Assembly (NCBI GenBank): GCA_964431205.1
Contig: CAYSIX010000192.1
Span: 1 to 8,048, forward strand
Length of the DNA stretch: 8,048 nt
Source: CAYSIX01 sp964431205
GTDB lineage: Bacteria; Planctomycetota; Phycisphaerae; Phycisphaerales; Phycisphaeraceae
Direction of reading: 5' to 3'
The number at the start of each line of letters is the position of its first letter. Position 1 is the first letter of the stretch. This document shows positions 1-8,048 of the stretch, piece after piece. Below the pieces are notes generated by a model. That model ran no database searches, was not told the DNA's origin, and saw nothing but the letters and a program-made list of their open reading frames with translations. A program made the position numbers and the translations under genes.

Positions 1-85
1 TCTGATGCTGCATCGGTTACAGCCGGGCTAACGCGGGCTTCTCACACGCGTTCTTTGGCACTACTTTCGATCTGTCCATCACCTG

Positions 86-784
86 ATGTCGCTCATTTTA
101 ACACACAATCGGGACTGGCCATGGGTGTCAGTATTGGGATATCTGTTTGACCATTTTTGTATGACACCCATAACCTTAAATTATGATGCTGTCTTGGAAA
201 GTCTGCTCTATGATGCCTTAGGCGTCGGATTCTCAGCACCTGTTACTGATGCCGACTATCCAATTGACTATTTATTGGTTAATCAAATACCTGTCCTAAA
301 ACTTCACGGGTCGATCTTGACCAGCTATCCGAATCCGTCGCCGTTCGGACATACGCCTAATCCTTGGCTAGTTGATCGACAGTGGGACACAAACATACTC
401 GCCGGAATGCGAACTTTCCAATGTCGCGGTCTTGCCCATTTCCCGTTTCTTCCCGACCTTGTACCGCCCGGCTTTCACGGTAATGATCGCTTGAACCCAA
501 CCTTCATTGTCCATCGTGAAGCTTCAAGAGCGCTAACAGAAGCCAACCTGGTCGTGGCGTGCGGCGTATCCGGGAAGGCACCCGACGACGTGGAAATCCG
601 TGAGTTATTGGGGCACGTTTCAGATCATGCACAATTCGTCCATGTTGGTCTCACTCGGAACGGCGATCAAGATTGTCCATTAGCTGAAATGGCGCGTGAA
701 CGCGTTGGCGAAGGGTACATGTTTCTTGATGCCTCAGAGGTTAGCCAATTGCCTCGCAAATTGGATGTGACAGGGCATCGCTAG
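86..784 (+). CDS. SIR2-like domain protein, N-terminally incomplete
   Basis: This 232-residue ORF carries the middle and end of a SIR2-like (SIR2_2-type) domain. Visible motifs are TLNYDAVLE (residues 30-38, the usual T-NYD-LE signature), KLHGSI (72-77) and a late LVVACGVSGKAPDDVEIRELL-like strand and loop (about 155-175), matching the 'lvv.G.S..DD..i..ll' end of these proteins. Family members bind or hydrolyse NAD+, and several act in anti-phage defence. The glycine-rich GAG-S NAD-binding loop expected upstream is absent. The same frame is open back only to a TAA at 29-31 and holds no earlier ATG, GTG or TTG. ATG 86 overlaps a TGA of another frame (TGATG, 84-88), so coupling to an upstream ORF, a frameshift or a truncation are all possible. 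Its base composition is visibly less GC-rich than the rest of the window, suggesting transfer. It converges on gdhA and no defence partner gene is visible. The domain call is fairly sure; activity is doubtful. Confidence 0.6.
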   Translation: MSLILTHNRDWPWVSVLGYLFDHFCMTPITLNYDAVLESLLYDALGVGFSAPVTDADYPIDYLLVNQIPVLKLHGSILTSYPNPSPFGHTPNPWLVDRQWDTNILAGMRTFQCRGLAHFPFLPDLVPPGFHGNDRLNPTFIVHREASRALTEANLVVACGVSGKAPDDVEIRELLGHVSDHAQFVHVGLTRNGDQDCPLAEMARERVGEGYMFLDASEVSQLPRKLDVTGHR

Positions 785-868
785 GCACATCCCTGGGGCT
801 CATTACTTCTCCGCCCGACCCTTCACGGCTGAGACATTGGCTCGCGCTTCTGCACTTCGCCCGCTCCC

Positions 869-2173
869 TCACCTGCTGTTCGCGAAGTATTTCTGTGTGC
901 CGCCGGCCTCGACGGCGGCGCCGATGCGCGTCAGGGCGTGGGCGTAGGCGGCGGTGCGCATGTCCACCTCCTGATCGCGTGTGCGCTCGTAGACGGCGTC
1001 GAACTGCTCGTTCATGCGCTGCTCGAGACGGTCGTACACGTCTTTCTCGGGCCAGTAGAGCCCCTCGCGGTTCTGGACCCACTCGAAGTAGCTGACGGTG
1101 ACCCCGCCGGCGTTGGCGAGGATGTCCGGCACGATGAGCTTGTCGTCGGCGGCGGCGAGGATCTGGTCGGCCTCGGTGGTCAGCGGGCCGTTGGCGATCT
1201 CGACGATCACGTCGGCCTTGACGCGCCGGGCGTTGTCGGCGGTGATGACGTTGCCCAGGGCGGCGGGGATGAGCACGTCCACGTCGAGCTCGAGCAGCTC
1301 CTGGTTGGTGATCGGGTCGGCGGGGACGGCCTCGCAGACCGAGCCCTCGCAGTAGACGGCCTCGAGGCGGCGGGACTCGTTCTTGACGCGGATGAGGCTG
1401 GGCACGTCGAAGCCCTTTTTCTTGTAGATCCCGCCGCGGGAGTCGCTGACGGCGACGATGCGGTACCCGTCGCGGTGCAGGGGGCGGGCGACGTGCTGGG
1501 CGCCGTTGCCGAAGCCCTGGATGGCGACGGTGATCTTGGCCGGGTCCCACCCGCGGTGGGTCTCGAGGCGTTTGATGCAGTGGTAGGCGCCGCGGCCGGT
1601 GGCGGCCTCGCGACCGCGGCTGCCGCCGAGCTCGATGGGTTTGCCCGTGATCACGCCCGGGCAGTGCTGCCGGCGGATCTTCGAGTACTGGTTCATCATC
1701 CAGCCCATGATGCGGGCGTTGGTGTAGACGTCGGGGGCGGGCACGTCGGTGTCGGGGCCGATGAAGTCGGCGACCTGGTCGATGAACCCGCGGGAGAGGC
1801 GTTCGAGCTCGAGGGGCGAGAGGGACTTGGGGTCGACGGTGACGCCGCCCTTGGCCCCGCCGAAGGGCAGGTCCATGACGGCGCACTTGCAGGTCATCCA
1901 GAAGGCCAGGGCCTTGACCTCGTGGAGGTCGACCTCGGGGTGGTAGCGGATACCGCCCTTGGCCGGCCCGCGGGTGTCGTCGTGGCGGACGCGGTAGCCG
2001 GTGTAGATGCTCAGCGACCCGTCGTCGCGGCGGACGGGCACGGCGACCTGGAGCATGGCGCGCGGGTGGCGCAGGCGCTCGAGCGTCTCGGGGTCCGTGT
2101 CGGCGAGCTTGCCGGCCGTGTCCAGCCGGCGGATCGCGTCCTCGAACGGGTTGAACGTCGCCTCACGATTCAT
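869..2173 (-). CDS. gdhA: Glutamate dehydrogenase (Glu/Leu/Phe/Val dehydrogenase family)
   Basis: This 434-residue cytoplasmic enzyme should catalyse reversible NAD(P)-dependent oxidative deamination of glutamate to 2-oxoglutarate and ammonia, linking nitrogen and carbon metabolism. The N-terminal substrate domain has GPAKGGIRYHP (69-79, K72), TCKCAV (94-99, K96), PFGGAKGG (103-110, K108) and PAPD (145-148, D148). These match the substrate-binding and catalytic lysines and the aspartate of the family. The nucleotide domain has QGFGNGAQHVA (219-229), and the C-terminus ends with the usual RTAAYAHALTRIGAAVEAGGTQKYF segment. The length is normal for a hexameric bacterial enzyme. An upstream in-frame start (2215) would add 14 poorly conserved residues. 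ATG 2173 is preferred because AGGAG lies 7 nt before it. The dinucleotide loop reads GFGNGAQ rather than the common GFGNVG; cofactor preference cannot be read from this. It lies 106 bp after the secreted-protein gene, so independent expression is possible. Confidence 0.93.
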   Translation of the reverse strand: MNREATFNPFEDAIRRLDTAGKLADTDPETLERLRHPRAMLQVAVPVRRDDGSLSIYTGYRVRHDDTRGPAKGGIRYHPEVDLHEVKALAFWMTCKCAVMDLPFGGAKGGVTVDPKSLSPLELERLSRGFIDQVADFIGPDTDVPAPDVYTNARIMGWMMNQYSKIRRQHCPGVITGKPIELGGSRGREAATGRGAYHCIKRLETHRGWDPAKITVAIQGFGNGAQHVARPLHRDGYRIVAVSDSRGGIYKKKGFDVPSLIRVKNESRRLEAVYCEGSVCEAVPADPITNQELLELDVDVLIPAALGNVITADNARRVKADVIVEIANGPLTTEADQILAAADDKLIVPDILANAGGVTVSYFEWVQNREGLYWPEKDVYDRLEQRMNEQFDAVYERTRDQEVDMRTAAYAHALTRIGAAVEAGGTQKYFANSR

Positions 2174-2180
2174 GCCGTTG

Positions 2181-2185
2181 CTCCT
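2181..2185 (-). promoter_or_regulatory. Ribosome binding site of gdhA
   Basis: On the minus strand AGGAG sits 7 nt before ATG 2173. It decides between this start and the in-frame ATG 42 nt further upstream, which would place the AGGAG inside the coding region. Confidence 0.8.
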
Positions 2186-2223
2186 GAAACCTGATTCACG
2201 TCCACCGCCGGCCACGAAGGGGC

Positions 2224-2234
2224 GGAAAACGTCG
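2224..2234 (-). promoter_or_regulatory. 11-bp element shared with the flagellin leader (possible)
   Basis: The minus strand reads CGACGTTTTCC about 50-60 nt before the gdhA ATG. The identical 11-mer occurs at 7718-7728, about 60-70 nt before the flagellin ATG, on the same strand. No clear -35/-10 pair, sigma-28 or sigma-54 promoter could be recognised in either gap. The match may be a common operator or promoter part, a terminator-like T-run context (in the flagellin copy it follows a hairpin), or chance. Confidence 0.25.
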
Positions 2235-2279
2235 GGCGGGTTACGCGCCGCGCCATGGCGAACGGTCGGCGTCGAGGCG

Positions 2280-3103
2280 TCATTCCGGCAGCTTGTCCTC
2301 GCGGGCGCCGGCGGGCTTGACGAACGCGTCGTCCGAGAGGTCGTCGCGGAAGCGCATCGACTCGACGACGACCTCGCCGAGCGCGTCGCCGTAGGCGCCC
2401 TTGTCCTCCGACCAGTCGTAGAAGCGGATGCGCGTGGGCAGGGCGACGCCGTCGACGGTCTGGTAATCCTCGTAGATGGCGACGTGGGGCTCTTTCTCGG
2501 CCTGCTCGACGCTCTTGCCGTAGGTGACGATGTAGGCCAGGGCGGCGACGCGGTCGGTGCGCGGGTCGCGGTAGACGATGTACCAGTCGTCGGGCGCGTC
2601 GCCCGTGCCGGGGTCGAAGGTGACCTTGACGGCGGGCATCTTCCGACCGTCTTGCAGGAGCATCTCGCCGCGGTCTTCGAGGTGGACGCCGGGGTCGCGG
2701 AGCTTGAAGGGCGCGGCGAGGAAGTAGGGCCAGGTGAGCAGGTGGAAGCGGGCCCTGCGGACCTCGGCGTCGGGGGGCCAGACCCAGGCGCGCCGGCCGT
2801 CGAAGACCATGACGACGCCGCCGGTCGGCTCGATGCGTGATCGGCCGACGGGGGTGTCGAACAGGACGGTGCCGTCGATGATCGTCCCGCCGCCGAACCC
2901 GGAGACGCGCAGGCGGGTCTCGAGGGCGGCGTGTTGGCGCCAGGCGTCGGCGCCGTGGGCGGTCTCGATCTTTTCGACGAAGGCGTCGGTGTCGGAGGCG
3001 GCGGGCGCCGGTGTCGCCAAGCCGATCGTCACGGCGAGCGTGGCGGTCAGGAAGGTGGCGAGGGTGCGGGGGAGGAACGCGGGGGCGGGGATCGTGGGTC
3101 GGG

Positions 3104-3107
<4 letters not shown>
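2280..3107 (-). CDS. Secreted protein of unknown function (DUF6503/LolA-like style)
   Basis: This 275-residue protein has a clear N-terminal signal peptide: R14, then a hydrophobic stretch at about 16-30, and an APA-A or PAA-S type cleavage near 36-38. There is no lipobox cysteine. The mature part begins DAFVEKIETAHGADAWRQ and then alternates beta-strand-like segments, including IIDGTVLFDTPVGRSRIE (76-93), VMVFDGRRAWVWP (99-111), KVTFDPGTGDAPDDWYIVYRDPRTDRV (161-187) and LPTRIRFYDW (223-232). This pattern resembles periplasmic lipoprotein-carrier-like beta-sheet proteins such as DUF6503 members. That likeness is from memory of style and is not certain, and no catalytic residues are apparent. 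ATG 3107 overlaps the glucosidase stop as ATGA and has AAGGAG 7 nt upstream, although the frame is open further back to 3644. It is probably exported to the periplasm and translated together with the glucosidase. Confidence 0.8.
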
Positions 3108-5884
<2,777 letters not shown>

Positions 5885-5957
5885 ACCGACAGTCTAGCGG
5901 GGAACCACCGCGTCGTTCAGCGGCAGCCAACGGGTGACGCGATTCGATTGTTTGGTG

Positions 5958-5974
5958 GCGGCCCAACGGGCCGC
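5958..5974. repeat. 17-bp GC hairpin in the glucosidase leader
   Basis: Perfect inverted repeat GCGGCCC-AAC-GGGCCGC, with 7-bp arms and a 3-nt loop, lying 74 bp upstream of the glucosidase GTG. No T-run follows on either strand, so it is not a canonical intrinsic terminator. It may be an mRNA leader structure or a rho-assisted end. It belongs to the gene-free stretch 5885-6195, where no coding potential was accepted. Confidence 0.5.
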
Positions 5975-6040
5975 GCGCGATCGGTGTCACCGCCCCGTCA
6001 CGCCGTCGGCGCCACCCATGCCTTGCCAAACCCGGCGCGG

Positions 6041-6105
6041 GGCGGTGCCCCGCCGCTAAACGCCGAACTCGGGCGCGCTCGGCGGTGCCCCGCCGCTAAA
6101 CGCCG
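6041..6105. repeat. Pair of perfect 25-bp direct repeats, period 40 bp
   Basis: Bases 6041-6065 recur without mismatch at 6081-6105, separated by 15 bp. Each copy contains GGCGG-TGCC-CCGCC, a short hairpin, followed by CCGCTAAACG. In the first copy the hairpin extends into the left flank as GCGGGGC-GGT-GCCCCGC (6037-6053), with 7-bp arms. The pair sits between flagellin and the glucosidase gene, so it may act in RNA processing or transcription ending, or it may be a dispersed intergenic repeat family. Confidence 0.8.
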
Positions 6106-6118
6106 GACACGCGCTTCC

Positions 6119-6195
6119 TTCTACCTCCTACCTCCTACCTTCTACCTTCTACCTTCTACCTCCTACCTCCTACCTTCTATCTCCTGCCTCCTGCC
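6119..6195. repeat. Eleven tandem heptamer repeats directly after the flagellin stop
   Basis: Eleven uninterrupted 7-bp units run from 6119 to 6195. On the plus strand they are TTCTACC or TCCTACC, with three degenerate units (TTCTATC, TCCTGCC, TCCTGCC) nearest the gene. The array abuts the flagellin TAA (6196-6198) with no spacer. In the flagellin mRNA sense it is purine-rich GGTAGRA, giving TAG in all three frames and SD-like AGGAGG at unit junctions. It resembles the short tandem heptamer repeats (STRR) known in cyanobacteria. Confidence 0.9.
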
Positions 6196-7656
6196 TTACC
6201 CCAGCAGCGCCAGCACCGCCTGCGACGTGCTGTTGGCGATCGCGAGGGTGGACGTGCCGGCCTGCTGGAGGATCTGGGCCCGCGTGAGGCGTGAGGTTTC
6301 CTCGGCGAAGTCGGTGTCGCGGATGGTGCTCTCGGCGGCGGTGATGTTCTCCAGGGCGATCTGCTGGCTGCGCAGGGTGGTCTGGAGGGTGTTCTTCTCG
6401 AACGCGCCGAGCCGACCGCGAAGCTGGGACACCTGATCGATGGCCAGGTCGATGATCTCGCCGGCCTCGCGGGCGCGGCCGTTGAGCAGCGAGTTGGCGC
6501 CGCCGCTGGCCACGGAGGTGAGGAAGCCTTCGATGGTGTTGCCCAGGCTGCTGGCGGCGACGGACTGGATGCCGAAGCCGACCTGCTGCTGGCTGTTGAC
6601 CTCCTGGCCGATCTGGTAGGTCGCCCCGCCGCCGGTGATGGTGAACTCGTAGGGGGTGTTGAGGGTCTGGGCGGCGCCGGAGGTCAGCGTCAGGTGAAGG
6701 TTGAGCGTGGAGGTGTTGAGGCTGACGTCGAGGCCGCGGCCGAGGGCGACGTTGCCGTTGACCAGGGCGAGCACGTCCTCGCCGGTGTCGCGGTTGACCT
6801 GGCTGCCGCCCTGGGCGTCGAAGGTGTCCAGGCGTTCGCCGTCGAGGTGGCGGACGCTGACGAAGGCGTCGGAGCCGTACTCGGTGCTGGTCAGGACGAC
6901 GCCGGAGGTCTGGTTGGTGGCGTCGACGAGGGAGGCCGAGACGCCGGTGGCGTCCTTGCGCTGGTTGAAGTTGAACACGAGCGAGGAGAGGGCCTGGCCC
7001 TTGACGACGGTGAAGGCCTCGACGCCGGTCTGCCCGCGGATCTCGAAGGTGCCGCTGACGGCGACCTGGCCGGCGAACCCGGCGCTGTTGCCGGAGATGA
7101 ACAGCGAGGCGGTCTCGGCGGAGTTGAGCACCTCGATGCTGACCGGGACGGTCTCGGCCGTGCCGAAGTTGGCGCCGAAGATGCGCACGTCGTCGATCTG
7201 GGTGCTGTCGACCCCGCTGGTGATGTAGTCCAGCGAGCCGTTGAGCAGCTTGAGCCCCGCGAAGCTGGCGGTGTTGGAGATGCGGGTGATGGACTCGACG
7301 GCCGAGTCGATCTGGAGCTGGTTGGCGCGGATCTCCTCGGCGGAGAAGGCGCCGGTGTTGGCGGCCTCGATGGTCAGGCCCTTGATCGAGACCAGCAGGG
7401 AGTTGATCTCCTGGAGGGCGGCCTCGGTGGTGGCGATGACGTTGGAGGCGCGCTCGATGTTGTCCACGGCCTGCCCGATGCCGGCGATCTCGGTGCGCAG
7501 GCGCTCGGAGACGATGAGCCCGGCGGGGTCGTCGGCGCCGCGGTTGATCTTCAACCCGGTGCTCAGTCGCTGAAGCGACGTGGACAGGTCGGAGTTGGCG
7601 CGCTGCAGGTTGTTCTGCGCGATCAGGGCCGATACGTTCGTGTTAATCCGTGTCAT
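6196..7656 (-). CDS. fliC: Flagellin
   Basis: This 486-residue protein is the exported subunit of the flagellar filament. The conserved N-terminal D0/D1 region begins MTRINTNVSALIAQNNL and contains LQRLSTGLKINRGADDPAGLIVSERLR (29-55) and NTASFAGLKLLNG (128-140). The C-terminal D1/D0 region (about 395-486) contains LRGRLGAFEKNTLQTTL (412-428), ENITAAESTIRDTDFAEET (436-454) and ends in SQAVLALLG. The central part is variable. Residues about 201-270 (GTFEIRGQTG... with Asn229/231, GVSASLVD, and GSDAFVSVR) resemble the flagellin-hook IN motif. There is no signal peptide, as expected for type III export. ATG 7656 is preferred over TTG 7662 because AAGGAGG lies 7 nt before it and the family starts M-x-x-I-N-T-N. 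It lies 125 bp downstream of csrA, and its leader carries a hairpin suggesting CsrA control. No terminator with a T-run follows; a heptamer array does. Confidence 0.95.
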   Translation of the reverse strand: MTRINTNVSALIAQNNLQRANSDLSTSLQRLSTGLKINRGADDPAGLIVSERLRTEIAGIGQAVDNIERASNVIATTEAALQEINSLLVSIKGLTIEAANTGAFSAEEIRANQLQIDSAVESITRISNTASFAGLKLLNGSLDYITSGVDSTQIDDVRIFGANFGTAETVPVSIEVLNSAETASLFISGNSAGFAGQVAVSGTFEIRGQTGVEAFTVVKGQALSSLVFNFNQRKDATGVSASLVDATNQTSGVVLTSTEYGSDAFVSVRHLDGERLDTFDAQGGSQVNRDTGEDVLALVNGNVALGRGLDVSLNTSTLNLHLTLTSGAAQTLNTPYEFTITGGGATYQIGQEVNSQQQVGFGIQSVAASSLGNTIEGFLTSVASGGANSLLNGRAREAGEIIDLAIDQVSQLRGRLGAFEKNTLQTTLRSQQIALENITAAESTIRDTDFAEETSRLTRAQILQQAGTSTLAIANSTSQAVLALLG

Positions 7657-7657
7657 G

Positions 7658-7677
7658 GACAATCCTCCTTGATTGTC
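7658..7677 (-). promoter_or_regulatory. SD-sequestering hairpin, probable CsrA binding site in flagellin leader
   Basis: On the minus strand the sequence reads GACAATC, AAGGAG, GATTGTC, then C and the ATG. The two 7-nt arms are perfectly complementary and the 6-nt loop is the Shine-Dalgarno core. The loop contains AAGGA, fitting the ANGGA core that CsrA/RsmA prefers in a hairpin loop, and the start codon is 1 nt beyond the stem. With csrA immediately upstream, repression of flagellin translation by CsrA is the likely function; binding itself is inferred. The AAGGAGG also serves as the ribosome binding site (7664-7670). Confidence 0.7.
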
Positions 7678-7723
7678 GTGCGCTTCGGTCGGCCGCCGGT
7701 CATCCAGTCGCGGCCCGGGAAAA

Positions 7724-7787
7724 CGTCGATCTGCGATCGACCGCTAAACGTTGCTTTCGAGCGTCGATCTGTGATCGACCGCTATAC
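7724..7787. repeat. Two tandem hairpin repeats at the csrA end
   Basis: A 26-bp unit at 7724-7749 recurs at 7762-7787 with two mismatches (period 38). Each contains a perfect inverted repeat with 7-bp arms GTCGATC/GATCGAC and a 3-nt loop (7725-7741 and 7763-7779). The right copy includes the csrA TAG stop (7782-7784), and the left copy has the same TAGCGG context. On the minus strand the left hairpin is followed by G and then TTTT (7723-7720), so it could act as a weak terminator or attenuator between csrA and flagellin. A paired operator or an mRNA-stabilising structure is also possible. Confidence 0.75.
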
Positions 7788-8048
7788 CTTCTGTTTCCGG
7801 TCTCCCGCGGCGTGTGGCTTTCGGATCCGCAGGCGTCGCTCGGCCGACGCCAGCTCGGTCAGATCGACCCGCGCCGCGTCCGCGTTCTCGCTGCGGATCG
7901 CCTCGTAGACCTCCTTGCGGTGCACCTGCACCTGTCGGGGTGCCGTGATCCCCAGCCGCACCTTGTCCCCCCGGATATCGACCACGGTGATCTCGATCGA
8001 GTCACCGATCATGATCGTCTCGTCTCGCTGACGGGACAGCACCAGCAT
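7782..8048 (-). CDS. csrA: Carbon storage regulator CsrA (translational repressor)
   Basis: This 88-residue protein is a homodimeric RNA-binding regulator that binds GGA-containing hairpin loops, often over ribosome binding sites. The core MLVLSRQRDETIMIGD...VRLGITAP...VQVHRKEVYEAI is unmistakable. The RNA-contact positions known from E. coli are kept: L4, R6, V42 and R44. The core ends near residue 55, and about 30 further residues (TELASAERRLRIRKPH..., charged) extend beyond the 61-residue E. coli length. Longer CsrA proteins typically co-occur with the antagonist FliW; no fliW is visible, but it could lie just beyond the right edge. ATG is the last triplet of the window, so its ribosome binding site and promoter are not visible. 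The downstream neighbour is flagellin, the classical CsrA target in flagellar gene clusters. Confidence 0.95.
   Translation of the reverse strand: MLVLSRQRDETIMIGDSIEITVVDIRGDKVRLGITAPRQVQVHRKEVYEAIRSENADAARVDLTELASAERRLRIRKPHAAGDRKQKV

Noticed and set aside
760..815. Bidirectional terminator between the SIR2-like ORF and gdhA
   Set aside because: Only a 5-bp CAGGG/CCCTG pairing with a long loop is present and no T-run follows on either strand.
938..2194. 418-codon plus-strand open frame opposite gdhA
   Set aside because: Composition is Gly/Val/Asp-rich without motifs, whereas the minus strand encodes a clear glutamate dehydrogenase with its own ribosome binding site.
6041..6105. Minimal CRISPR array
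   Set aside because: There are only two repeats with a 15-bp spacer, a tiny GC hairpin and no cas gene; spacing is too short for CRISPR.
7657..7662. TTG 7662 as the flagellin start
   Set aside because: It would lie only about 1-2 nt from the AAGGAGG, and it adds two residues before the conserved M-T-R-I-N-T-N start.
7657..7781. Sigma-28 or sigma-54 flagellin promoter
   Set aside because: No TAAA-N15-GCCGATAA or TGGC-N8-TTGC arrangement was found; GGCCGACCG is only a weak partial -10 match.
6694..7908. 404-codon plus-strand open frame opposite flagellin and csrA
   Set aside because: It crosses two well-supported genes on the other strand and the intergenic hairpins, and its translation is low-complexity.

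Overview
The window is a GC-rich bacterial chromosome segment. It has a block of five genes on the minus strand (7.2 kb) and a less GC-rich plus-strand fragment at the left edge. Strong AGGAG-type ribosome binding sites, the flagellin architecture (a flagellin-hook 'IN'-like motif in the variable core) and the csrA-flagellin neighbourhood fit a motile Planctomycetota-like bacterium. That assignment is inference from gene style, with no marker gene to settle it.

Reading the minus strand in the direction of transcription (right to left): csrA (8048-7782) encodes a CsrA/RsmA RNA-binding regulator with a C-terminal extension. A 125-bp intergenic region holds two tandem, nearly identical 17-bp hairpins. 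Flagellin (7656-6196) follows; its Shine-Dalgarno sequence lies in the loop of a perfect 7-bp-stem hairpin that looks like a CsrA site. Next is a 311-bp gene-free stretch containing eleven heptamer repeats that begin directly after the flagellin stop codon, a 25-bp direct repeat pair and a further GC hairpin. Then come a 926-residue GH63/MGH1-like glucosidase (5884-3104), a secreted protein of unknown function whose ATG overlaps the glucosidase stop by 4 bp (3107-2280), and a Glu/Leu/Phe/Val-type glutamate dehydrogenase (2173-869). A convergent plus-strand ORF (86-784) encodes the C-terminal part of a SIR2-like protein and appears to lack its N-terminus.

How the parts relate: csrA and flagellin form a plausible regulatory pair, with CsrA able to block flagellin translation through the leader hairpin. 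The glucosidase and the secreted protein are probably translationally coupled. Glutamate dehydrogenase has its own ribosome binding site 106 bp downstream and is probably a housekeeping nitrogen-metabolism gene. The SIR2-like fragment has different base composition and looks acquired and possibly decayed. The gaps at 785-868 and 2174-2279 show no convincing terminator or promoter. The strongest lead for follow-up is the repeat and hairpin material around flagellin, together with the SD-in-loop hairpin.
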